NCBI GenBank assembly: GCA_031550725.1
Contig: JAVBOH010000002.1
Coordinates: 1-64,000 of the forward strand
Reading direction: 5' to 3'
DNA length: 64,000 nt
Source: UBA946 sp031550725
GTDB lineage: Bacteria > Bacillota > Clostridia > Oscillospirales > Ruminococcaceae
Positions 18,712 through 25,638 of this stretch are shown here, in pieces. Under the pieces are notes generated by a model. That model saw only the letters and a list, made by a program, of their open reading frames with translations, ran no database searches and was not told the origin of the DNA. The position numbers were made by a program, and so were the translations under genes. How positions within the stretch are numbered: position 1 is the first letter of the stretch; each line of letters starts with the position of its first letter.

Positions 18712-18768
18712 GAACAAACGTATTGACAAATCAGAACAGATGTGCTATAATTATTAAAACGTTAGTTC
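18712..18768 (+). promoter_or_regulatory. Consensus promoter with three LexA-like boxes
   Basis: TTGACA (18723-18728), 17 bases, TATAAT (18746-18751). Three sites resemble the Firmicute LexA/DinR box GAAC-N4-GTTC: GAACAAACGTAT (18712), GAACAGATGTGC (18734, inside the spacer) and AAACGTTAGTTC (18757). Their starts are 22 and 23 bases apart, about two helical turns. The outer two are also an inverted repeat (18710-18721 and 18759-18770, 11 of 12 matching). This suggests repression by LexA and induction by DNA damage. Confidence 0.55.
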
Positions 18769-18796
18769 GATTTTTTATGTGTATGAGGGGTATGAG

Positions 18797-19531
18797 GTGA
18801 ATAATTTGGCTGAATGGAATCCATGGCATGGCTGCAAAAAAATCAGTGCAGGGTGCAGGAATTGTTATATGCATACATCGGATGCTAAGTATGGCAGAAA
18901 TGGCAATGAAGTCATCAAAACTGCTAATTTTTATTTACCTATCAAGAAAAAACGTGATGGTACTTTTAAGCTTAATCCACCTGACAAAATGGTGTGGACT
19001 TGCTTCACATCTGATTTTTTGATTGATGAAGCGGATGAATGGCGTTATGAGTGTTTTGAGATGATAAAGCTGCGTCCTGACTTGCATTTCTTTTTCATAA
19101 CAAAGCGTATAGATAGATTTTTGCAATGCATTCCTGATAATTGGGACATGGTGAATGGCTGGGAAAATGTCACTGTCGGATGCACTTGTGAAACACAGGA
19201 ACGTGCTGATTACAGACTTCCAATTTTTCTTGATATGCCCATCAGACATAAAGTTATTATTTGTGAGCCGCTGCTTGAAAGCATTGACCTTTCTGCTTAT
19301 CTTGACAGTAGTATTGAGAAAGTTGTTGCAGGCGGTGAATCTGGAACTTATGCCAGACTATGCCGTTTTGACTGGATAAATTCGCTAAAGAGGCAATGTG
19401 AAAATGCTGGTGTATCGTTTTGGTTTAAACAGACCGGTGCAGTTTTTGAAATGAACAGCAGGGTTTATAAGGTTGAGCGGCGCAATCAGCATTCGCAGGC
19501 TGCGAAGTCGGGACTTAGCTTTAATATATAA
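18797..19531 (+). CDS. DUF5131 (phage Gp37/Gp68-like, three-Cys motif) protein
   Basis: About 244 residues. The opening AEWNPWHGCKKISAGCRNCYM holds the three-cysteine motif of this family, followed by later conserved parts FTSDFL, FFFITKR, NVTVGCTCETQ and VAGGESG. The family occurs in phages and bacteria and resembles a radical-SAM-like barrel; its reaction is unknown to me. The start is GTG 18797 (GAGGGG 6 bases upstream) or TTG 18806 (would give MAEWNPWHGC). Its promoter carries LexA-like boxes, hinting at a DNA-damage role. Confidence 0.82.
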   Translation: MNNLAEWNPWHGCKKISAGCRNCYMHTSDAKYGRNGNEVIKTANFYLPIKKKRDGTFKLNPPDKMVWTCFTSDFLIDEADEWRYECFEMIKLRPDLHFFFITKRIDRFLQCIPDNWDMVNGWENVTVGCTCETQERADYRLPIFLDMPIRHKVIICEPLLESIDLSAYLDSSIEKVVAGGESGTYARLCRFDWINSLKRQCENAGVSFWFKQTGAVFEMNSRVYKVERRNQHSQAAKSGLSFNI

Positions 19532-19559
19532 TTGTCGAATTAATGACATTGTTCTATAC

Positions 19560-19588
19560 TTGCAAAACATAAAAAAATATGGTATAAT
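19560..19588 (+). promoter_or_regulatory. Promoter of the cyclophilin gene
   Basis: TTGCAA (19560-19565), 17-base spacer, TATAAT (19583-19588), followed by GGAGG at 19606. Confidence 0.7.
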
Positions 19589-19621
19589 CTAAATAATAAT
19601 TTATTGGAGGATTTATATATT

Positions 19622-20095
19622 ATGGTTATTATTGAAATGGAAAACGGCAAGCAGATTAAAATTGAGCTTTATCCTGATATCGCTCCTATTTCTGTAAAGA
19701 ATTTTGAGGACCTTGTTAAAAAGGGTTTTTATGACGGTTTGATTTTCCACCGTGTTATCCCTGGCTTTATGATTCAGGGCGGCTGTCCTGACGGTACAGG
19801 TATGGGTGGTCCTGGCCATCATATCAAGGGTGAGTTTGCATCAAACGGCGTTAAGAACGATTTGAAACATTCAAGAGGTGTTCTTTCAATGGCTCGCTCC
19901 ATGATGAAAGACAGTGCAGGCTCACAATTCTTTATCATGCATCAGGATGCTCCTCATCTTGACGGTGACTATGCTGCTTTCGGCAAGGTTATCGAGGGTA
20001 TGGATGTTGTTGATGAAATTGCTGCTACTGAAACAGGCAGAGGTGACAGACCTGTTAAGGATCAGATTATGAAAAAAGTTACAATTTCCGAATAA
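19622..20095 (+). CDS. Peptidyl-prolyl cis-trans isomerase, cyclophilin type
   Basis: 157 residues, a single cyclophilin domain without signal peptide, so cytoplasmic. The active-site Arg lies in FHRVIPGFMIQGG and the conserved core SAGSQFFIM...LDGDYAAFGKV is intact. The start is ATG 19622, preceded by GGAGG; an upstream in-frame TTG overlaps that site and is unlikely. It is a single-gene unit with its own promoter and terminator. Confidence 0.95.
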   Translation: MVIIEMENGKQIKIELYPDIAPISVKNFEDLVKKGFYDGLIFHRVIPGFMIQGGCPDGTGMGGPGHHIKGEFASNGVKNDLKHSRGVLSMARSMMKDSAGSQFFIMHQDAPHLDGDYAAFGKVIEGMDVVDEIAATETGRGDRPVKDQIMKKVTISE

Positions 20096-20110
20096 TTATT
20101 GGGATATTTA

Positions 20111-20145
20111 ATGGGCTGTTGCGTATTTGCAACAGCCCATTTTGT
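20111..20145 (+). terminator. Terminator after the cyclophilin gene
   Basis: Perfect 12-bp arms ATGGGCTGTTGC / GCAACAGCCCAT with a short loop and TTTTGT. It also faces the convergent DUF1284 gene. Confidence 0.85.
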
Positions 20146-20150
20146 ATAAT

Positions 20151-20537
20151 CTATGCTTTTTTTTGAAACTCATCATATGAACATAAGCCTTGCTTTTTCC
20201 ATCGGCAATTACCACATATCATATCAAATGCTTTTTCATCAATCATACTGTTCATTTTGCTATGTAATTCACTATAATTATGCTCACCCTCCGATATAGA
20301 CAAGCATTTCAAAACCATTTTATCACGATAAATAATATCCTCATTTCCAAGTATACACATACCATTATTGTTATTTGGACAAAATTTACATATTTCGTCA
20401 GTATTTATTCTGATGTTTATATCGGGATTTTGTTTCAGCATATCCACAATAATATCCATATTGGAGCAAAATTCATCGCTGTAACCACAGCCTGTATAAA
20501 GACGAGTACAGAATAAATGATGCGGACGCATAATCAT
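20151..20537 (-). CDS. DUF1284 protein
   Basis: 128 residues, cysteine-rich. The N-terminus MRPHHLFCTRLYTGCGYSDEFC and the later CKFCPNNNNGMC and CGNCRW clusters match DUF1284, an uncharacterised family that may bind Fe-S or zinc. The ATG overlaps the bioY stop by 4 bases with GGAGG 9 bases upstream, so the two are translationally coupled. A role linked to biotin is possible only by context. Confidence 0.8.
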   Translation of the reverse strand: MIMRPHHLFCTRLYTGCGYSDEFCSNMDIIVDMLKQNPDINIRINTDEICKFCPNNNNGMCILGNEDIIYRDKMVLKCLSISEGEHNYSELHSKMNSMIDEKAFDMICGNCRWKKQGLCSYDEFQKKA

Positions 20538-21091
20538 ATACTAATTCCTCCAGCCTTTAATGCCTTTTTTATCAGTTTTGATACCCAGTATGCAAGCGCA
20601 ACCGATATAGCATCCTTTACAATATACGGCACAGATGCTATCATTAAAGCCTGCCAGACACTGCATTTTGCAACAAATGCAAATTGAAATACACCAAACA
20701 AATGACAAAAAGCAAGTCCTGAGAGTGATAACAATATTTTTATCGGATATTTTTCAAATTCTTCTGATAAACCGCATAAAAACACCATTCCGATAAAACC
20801 AAAAATATACCCTCCCGATATGCCGAACAATATCCCCGCACCACACGTAAACTGCGCAAATACTGGTATTCCAACAAGTCCTAACAGGACATAAACCACC
20901 ATGCTTATTGTTCCGTTTTTCTTGCCTAAAATAAACCCTGTGAGTGCAACTGCAAGTGTTTGCAATGTTATCGGTATCCCTGCAATAAACGGTATTGAAA
21001 TCTGTGAAAGCACTGCGATTATTGCAGTACATACTGCTGTTTCCACTAAAACGACCGTCTTTTTATTTTGAATTGTTCTTTTTTGTACCAT
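20534..21091 (-). CDS. bioY: Biotin transporter substrate-binding subunit BioY
   Basis: 185 residues with about six membrane helices. BioY signatures are visible: IPITLQTLAVALTG, LLGLVGIPVFAQFTCGAG and ILFGISGGYIFGF. As an ECF S-component it binds biotin and docks on the shared ECF ATPase/EcfT module, not encoded here. A BirA-type operator covers its promoter, which supports the biotin assignment. DUF1284 follows in the same operon. Confidence 0.93.
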   Translation of the reverse strand: MVQKRTIQNKKTVVLVETAVCTAIIAVLSQISIPFIAGIPITLQTLAVALTGFILGKKNGTISMVVYVLLGLVGIPVFAQFTCGAGILFGISGGYIFGFIGMVFLCGLSEEFEKYPIKILLSLSGLAFCHLFGVFQFAFVAKCSVWQALMIASVPYIVKDAISVALAYWVSKLIKKALKAGGISI

Positions 21092-21133
21092 GTATTATAA
21101 ATCCTCTCAATATTTCCTAAATCGATTTTTTAA

Positions 21134-21187
21134 ATTATAACATATCGTTTTTTCTTTGTCAACCGATTTTACAATACAAGTTGACAT
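21134..21187 (-). promoter_or_regulatory. bioY promoter overlapped by a BirA-type operator
   Basis: Minus-strand promoter: TTGACA (21162-21157), 17 bases, TATAAT (21139-21134). On the + strand TTGTCAACC (21156-21164), 14 bases, then AGTTGACAT (21179-21187) matches the BirA box pattern TTGTNAACC-N14/15-GGTTNACAA. One half-site contains the -35 hexamer, so biotin-loaded BirA would block transcription. An overlapping dyad ATTTTACAA / TTGTAAAAT is also present. Confidence 0.7.
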
Positions 21188-21344
21188 TGTAAAATATTTA
21201 ATAATACTACCTATTTTGCATTGTATACTCATGGTAATTCCAGCATTTGCTTAAGGTTTACAATAAATATTTAATATTTTGACGCCTTATTAAACAATAC
21301 AATAAGTAAACTTGTGTCAGTAAAAAATAATTTTCTCAACCCTC

Positions 21345-21401
21345 TTGACATGGAATATTTTGTGTGTTACAATTGTACTAGTTCAGTTAATACAGTTAAT
21401 A
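21345..21401 (+). promoter_or_regulatory. Promoter and tandem 9-base repeats of the GntR/ABC operon
   Basis: TTGACA (21345-21350), 17 bases, TACAAT (21368-21373). Just downstream two exact copies of CAGTTAATA abut each other (21384-21401). They lie where a repressor site is expected, and YtrA-type GntR proteins normally repress their own operon. The stretch 21190-21340 upstream shows no gene. Confidence 0.6.
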
Positions 21402-21562
21402 CACTTGTATAAAAAGGAGGTACGAGTATGTTTTTTTACAGTATAAATAATTACGGCAGTGAGGATATAATAAGTCTGCATTACAGTAGCATGGGTTTAT
21501 CAAGCGGCGGACATATTGCAGCGCTTGCCGATACAATTAATATTTTAAAAGAAAGGGTGAAA

Positions 21563-21925
21563 ATGATGTTTGATATTGATTTGCAAAGTCGAACCCCCAT
21601 TTATGAACAGCTTTATAAGAAGATACTGGAGCTTATTTTAAAACAGGAACTAAAGGCAAATGACAAGCTGCCAAGTGTTCGTGAGCTTGCAAAGGAGCTT
21701 GGAATAAATCCGAATACAGTAGCAAAAACATTTCATATGTTAGAGCAGAATAAGGTTATATATTCACTGGCAGGCCGTGGCAGCTTTGTCGCTGACATAA
21801 AAACTGATGCTGTCAAGGAAACTGCGCTAGCCGATTTTGACAATGCCGTGAGTGAAGCTTTCACTGTTGGTGTTTCAGCTGACGAACTAAAACAGCGAAT
21901 AGACAAAATTTTAAACAGCAAATAA
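21563..21925 (+). CDS. GntR family transcriptional regulator, YtrA subfamily
   Basis: 120 residues from ATG 21563: a winged-helix DNA-binding domain (LPSVRELAKELGINPNTVAKTFHMLEQNKVI) and a short C-terminal helix region, the small YtrA type. It likely represses the following ABC transporter operon. An alternative in-frame ATG at 21428 adds 45 residues and has a stronger site (AAAGGAGG, 8 bases away) than the internal one (GAAAGGG at 21551-21557). Family N-termini match the internal start (FDIDLQSRTPIYEQ). Confidence 0.85.
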   Translation: MMFDIDLQSRTPIYEQLYKKILELILKQELKANDKLPSVRELAKELGINPNTVAKTFHMLEQNKVIYSLAGRGSFVADIKTDAVKETALADFDNAVSEAFTVGVSADELKQRIDKILNSK

Positions 21926-21942
21926 TTGGAAGGGGTATAGAT

Positions 21943-22833
21943 ATGATAGATTTAAAAGGCGTTACAATGCAGTTTGAAGATTTTACCGCACTTGATAATG
22001 TTGATTTACATATTGAAAAAGGCACAGCTTTTGGTCTTCTTGGGTCAAATGGTGCTGGTAAATCAACTATACTAAGACTTTTATCAGGAGTTTATAAGGC
22101 ACAGTCAGGAGAAGTTCTAATTGATGGTGAAAATGTTTTTGATAATGTTAATGCGAAGCAGAAAATTTTCTTTATAAATGATGAAACAGTGCAATTTCAG
22201 AGTATGACATTAAAGGATTTGCGAGAGTTTTACAAGGGATTTTACCCAAATTTTTCTGACGAAGTTTTTGATAAAATCAATAATGTCATCAAGCTTCCTG
22301 AAAAGAAAAAGATGGATAAGTTTTCAAAGGGTATGAAAAGGCAGGCAATTGTTCTGACAGGACTTTCTGCACAAACTGATTATCTTTTACTAGATGAGGC
22401 TTTCGATGGTCTTGATCCTACAATGAGAATTATAGTTAAACGTATGCTTGTTGATGCTATGCTTGACAGAAATTTAACTACAATAATTTCTTCACATAAC
22501 CTAAAGGAAATCAATGAGGTTTGTGACACTGCGGCATTATTACACAGAGGTAAAATGCTCTTTAACCGTGACCTTGACAGCATTAAGGGTAATATTCATA
22601 AAATTCAGGTGGCATTCGATACTGAATATAACAAGGAAAATTTCACTGATATGGAGGTTCTTCATTTTGAACGTCAGCAGAGTATGATATACTTAATTGT
22701 CAAGGGTGATGAGCAATTTGTTAAACGAAATATCGCTGAGAAAAATCCAAAGATTTTCGATATGATACCACTTACTCTTGAGGAAATATTTATCTACGAA
22801 ATGGAGGGCATGGGTTATGACTACAAAGGCTGA
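21943..22833 (+). CDS. ABC transporter ATP-binding protein (YtrB-like)
   Basis: 296 residues. Walker A is GSNGAGKST (about 34-42); the signature region is degenerate, KFSKGMKRQ instead of LSGGQ; Walker B is LLLDEAFDGLD; the switch His is in SSHNLKE. This form is usual in exporters paired with YtrA regulators, often involved in envelope stress or antibiotic response. It overlaps the permease gene by 17 bases. Confidence 0.88.
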   Translation: MIDLKGVTMQFEDFTALDNVDLHIEKGTAFGLLGSNGAGKSTILRLLSGVYKAQSGEVLIDGENVFDNVNAKQKIFFINDETVQFQSMTLKDLREFYKGFYPNFSDEVFDKINNVIKLPEKKKMDKFSKGMKRQAIVLTGLSAQTDYLLLDEAFDGLDPTMRIIVKRMLVDAMLDRNLTTIISSHNLKEINEVCDTAALLHRGKMLFNRDLDSIKGNIHKIQVAFDTEYNKENFTDMEVLHFERQQSMIYLIVKGDEQFVKRNIAEKNPKIFDMIPLTLEEIFIYEMEGMGYDYKG

Positions 22834-25108
22834 TAACACCGCAAATAAAACTTCTGCGGCAATGCATAATGCAAAGCTTGTACTAAAAGATAACGCAAAG
22901 GTAATGATACTTATTACAGCACTTCACCTTATGGCAGTTCCGCTAGTTTTGATTACAGCTGCTATGCATGTATCATCGGGGCAAGGTCAAGGTGTAAACG
23001 AAGGTTTTGCCGTACTGGGTGTTATTACAACTGCAGTAGCAGGGCTTCTTGGTATTTCTATTGCTATTAACAATTTCAGTTATCTTTTCAAGAAAACCGA
23101 TGTTGATATGATTTATTCACTGCCAATTTCAAAAAAACACAAATTTTTATCGGACTATATTACCGGTTTGATAGCATATGTTGTACCATTTATTGCAGTT
23201 CAGATTTTGTCATCAATTATTATTGTTATTCTGCATTTTGCATATGACGGTAAAACATTTAATTATCCAAGCACAGACGAATTTGGTAATCATTTAACAT
23301 ATGTATGTGAAATGTTCGGGTTAGCAATGCCATATTATTTCAAGCTCGTTTTAATAGGTATAATTGTAATGGTTATGCTTTATACTGTTACTGTACTCGT
23401 TCTAACTTGCTGCGGCAGTGCTTTTGAATGTATTTTTTACAATATCTTATTAAATGCTGCTATTCCTGTAACAATTGTAATTTTTGCCGAACTTTTATTC
23501 AGAGATTTATATGGCGTTGTTGCATCATATAAATTTCAATGGCTGCTATTTGCCACATCACCAGCTGGCGGTGCAATTGGTGCATTTATAAAAATAATGT
23601 ACGGTACAAATTCATCAAATATAATACCACTGGCAATATCTTTACTTACATTCACTATTATATATTTTACAAGTGCTTACTTTCTTTATATGAAACGTAA
23701 GGCTGAGGATGTTGGTAAACCATTCGTATTCAAAATTGTATACTACATCGCTATGACCTTAACTGTTTTTTGTATTGGAATGCTCTATATGAATTCGGAT
23801 ATGAGCGTTGTCATTGCAATTATTATAACCGCTGTTCTTTATCTTATTATGGAAATGGTTACAAACAGAGGACTTAAAAAGGTTTGGATGTCTGCAATCA
23901 GATATGGCTTAACAATTGGTCTGGTTTATGGTTTTGTATTTATTTTCAATACAACAGAAGGCTTGGGTTCTATTCAAAGAATGCCATCTGCAAATAATAT
24001 CAGTAAGGTTATGGTGCATTATTCTGATACAGAGGGCTTGCAAACTGATATACATTATTATAGTGATTATACAATTCTTAACAGCACAACAAATAAAATG
24101 GAAAATGACACAAGATATGTGCCATTGACATCAAAAGATTCTATTGAAAAAGTTTTAAAGCTTCATAAAAATGTTATTGATGAATATAAACAGTATCATG
24201 AATATGATGGCTTTGACGCTTTTTATGCTGGCATGACAATTTCTGTTGACAATGGTGAAAAAGTCTTAATTCGTGATGTTGAAGATATTGAGATTATTTA
24301 TTACTTGAAAAACGGACAGAAAATAATAAGACAATATCCAAATTTATCAATTGAAAATGTGAAACTGCTTGAAGAAATCAGTTTTTCAGATGACTATAAG
24401 GCACAGATGGAAAAAGTTTTACCATCTAAAACTTCACTGGATATGAGTTTTTATTTGAAAGCTAAGTCAGATTTTGAAGGTAATTTCATGGTGTTCAACA
24501 AATGGTATGGTACAATATGGAATCAAATTGATTTTAAATACAGAGAATTTGATTTAAAATTTTACGAAGGTTTTGTAAATGAATATATAAAAGATTATAA
24601 AGATGACACATATGAAAAGCGTTATGCGGGATTTGATGGCTGTTTATATATAATTCTTAACGGATATAATTATGTTATACCGGAGTATTATACAAACACA
24701 AGAGAATTTTTAAAGCAATATAATGTTAAAACAATTACAAACGAAAAAATGCTGGAATACAATGCTAATCCACAAAATCTAAAAATTGCTGAAATAAGCA
24801 GCCCTGAGGATATTTATAAAAACAGCCATATGGATTATTTAATTAGTTCATTAACACCGTGGAAATATGTATATTGCAGAAACACATATCAAGATGATAA
24901 CAAAATTTATGAAGTTACAGAGGATTTATTGACATTAATGGAAGTTGCTAGAATCGGGTATATAACTGATGAAAAATGCTATACTATTGTAGTCGGCGGA
25001 ACAGTCGGAGTTATTCCGCCTGAGTATAACGACGTTGCAAAACGTGTTTATGATCAGGCAGGCTACGAAAAATATGCCGAAAAAATGGGGATTGCAACTG
25101 ACGAATAA
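22817..25108 (+). CDS. ABC transporter permease with large C-terminal domain
   Basis: 763 residues from ATG 22817 (GGAGGG 9 bases upstream, inside the preceding gene). About ten hydrophobic helices in residues 30-410 are followed by a long polar Tyr/Lys/Asp-rich C-terminal domain (about 415-763) without membrane segments, probably outside the cell. It partners the YtrB-like ATPase. The substrate is unknown; the GntR-ABC layout resembles bacitracin/envelope-stress exporters. Confidence 0.8.
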   Translation: MTTKADNTANKTSAAMHNAKLVLKDNAKVMILITALHLMAVPLVLITAAMHVSSGQGQGVNEGFAVLGVITTAVAGLLGISIAINNFSYLFKKTDVDMIYSLPISKKHKFLSDYITGLIAYVVPFIAVQILSSIIIVILHFAYDGKTFNYPSTDEFGNHLTYVCEMFGLAMPYYFKLVLIGIIVMVMLYTVTVLVLTCCGSAFECIFYNILLNAAIPVTIVIFAELLFRDLYGVVASYKFQWLLFATSPAGGAIGAFIKIMYGTNSSNIIPLAISLLTFTIIYFTSAYFLYMKRKAEDVGKPFVFKIVYYIAMTLTVFCIGMLYMNSDMSVVIAIIITAVLYLIMEMVTNRGLKKVWMSAIRYGLTIGLVYGFVFIFNTTEGLGSIQRMPSANNISKVMVHYSDTEGLQTDIHYYSDYTILNSTTNKMENDTRYVPLTSKDSIEKVLKLHKNVIDEYKQYHEYDGFDAFYAGMTISVDNGEKVLIRDVEDIEIIYYLKNGQKIIRQYPNLSIENVKLLEEISFSDDYKAQMEKVLPSKTSLDMSFYLKAKSDFEGNFMVFNKWYGTIWNQIDFKYREFDLKFYEGFVNEYIKDYKDDTYEKRYAGFDGCLYIILNGYNYVIPEYYTNTREFLKQYNVKTITNEKMLEYNANPQNLKIAEISSPEDIYKNSHMDYLISSLTPWKYVYCRNTYQDDNKIYEVTEDLLTLMEVARIGYITDEKCYTIVVGGTVGVIPPEYNDVAKRVYDQAGYEKYAEKMGIATDE

Positions 25109-25157
25109 TTAAACTAAATATTTGCAGATAAATTCATAATACTGCTAAAAATTTTAT

Positions 25158-25187
25158 TGCTGTCCTAAAAGTTGTTTTGGGGCAGCA
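25158..25187 (+). terminator. Terminator of the GntR/ABC operon
   Basis: TGCTGTCCTAAAA pairs with TTTTGGGGCAGCA (two U-G pairs, valid in the + transcript) around loop GTTG, then TAAAATTCTTT. Confidence 0.65.
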
Positions 25188-25222
25188 TAAAATTCTTTAA
25201 TATATAAAGGAGGGTAAAAACA

Positions 25223-25546
25223 ATGGGAAGAAAGAAGTTTTTTCCTGCATTTGCAATAGTTGCAGTTGCGGGTTCAATGATGCTTACAGCTTGTGACAGA
25301 GACGAAAATGTCCGTGAGAATAATGGCACTACCGTTTCTACCACAAGAGCTGCTACAAACGGCACAACAGGTGCTACAACAAGAGCAACAAATAACACAA
25401 ACGATACAAGAAACAATGGTACAGGTGACGTTAACGGCGATGGCTTCATCGAGGAAATCGTTACTGATGCCGGCGATATTGTAGAGGATGTTGTTACAGG
25501 TGCAGAAACTCTCGTTCAGGACGTTGTTCCTGGCGGCAGAAGATAA
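25223..25546 (+). CDS. Small Thr/Asn-rich lipoprotein
   Basis: 107 residues. A signal peptide ends in the lipobox LTAC with Cys24 as the lipidation site. Residues 35-68 are a low-complexity Thr/Asn/Gly/Arg linker, followed by DVNGDGFIEE, an EF-hand/dockerin-like calcium loop (about 69-78), and an acidic tail. There is a strong AAAGGAGGG site. No known family recognised. It is convergent with the SLH-domain protein gene and shares its terminator. Confidence 0.7.
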   Translation: MGRKKFFPAFAIVAVAGSMMLTACDRDENVRENNGTTVSTTRAATNGTTGATTRATNNTNDTRNNGTGDVNGDGFIEEIVTDAGDIVEDVVTGAETLVQDVVPGGRR

Positions 25547-25566
25547 GCATGTAATAGAAAAATTAC

Positions 25567-25620
25567 AAAACCACCCTTGCAGAAAAAATTTCAGCAAGGG
25601 TGGTTTTATTTTAATTTTTA
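25567..25620. terminator. Bidirectional terminator
   Basis: Perfect 14-bp arms AAAACCACCCTTGC / GCAAGGGTGGTTTT followed by TATTTTAATTTTT on the + strand, serving the lipoprotein gene and possibly the convergent SLH gene. Confidence 0.88.
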
Positions 25621-25638
25621 AAGAAGGAGCATTTCAAT

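Noticed and set aside
25274..25597. Cys-rich 107-codon frame on the minus strand
   Set aside because: It is the mirror of the Thr/Asn-rich lipoprotein (ACA/TGT codons) and crosses a terminator.
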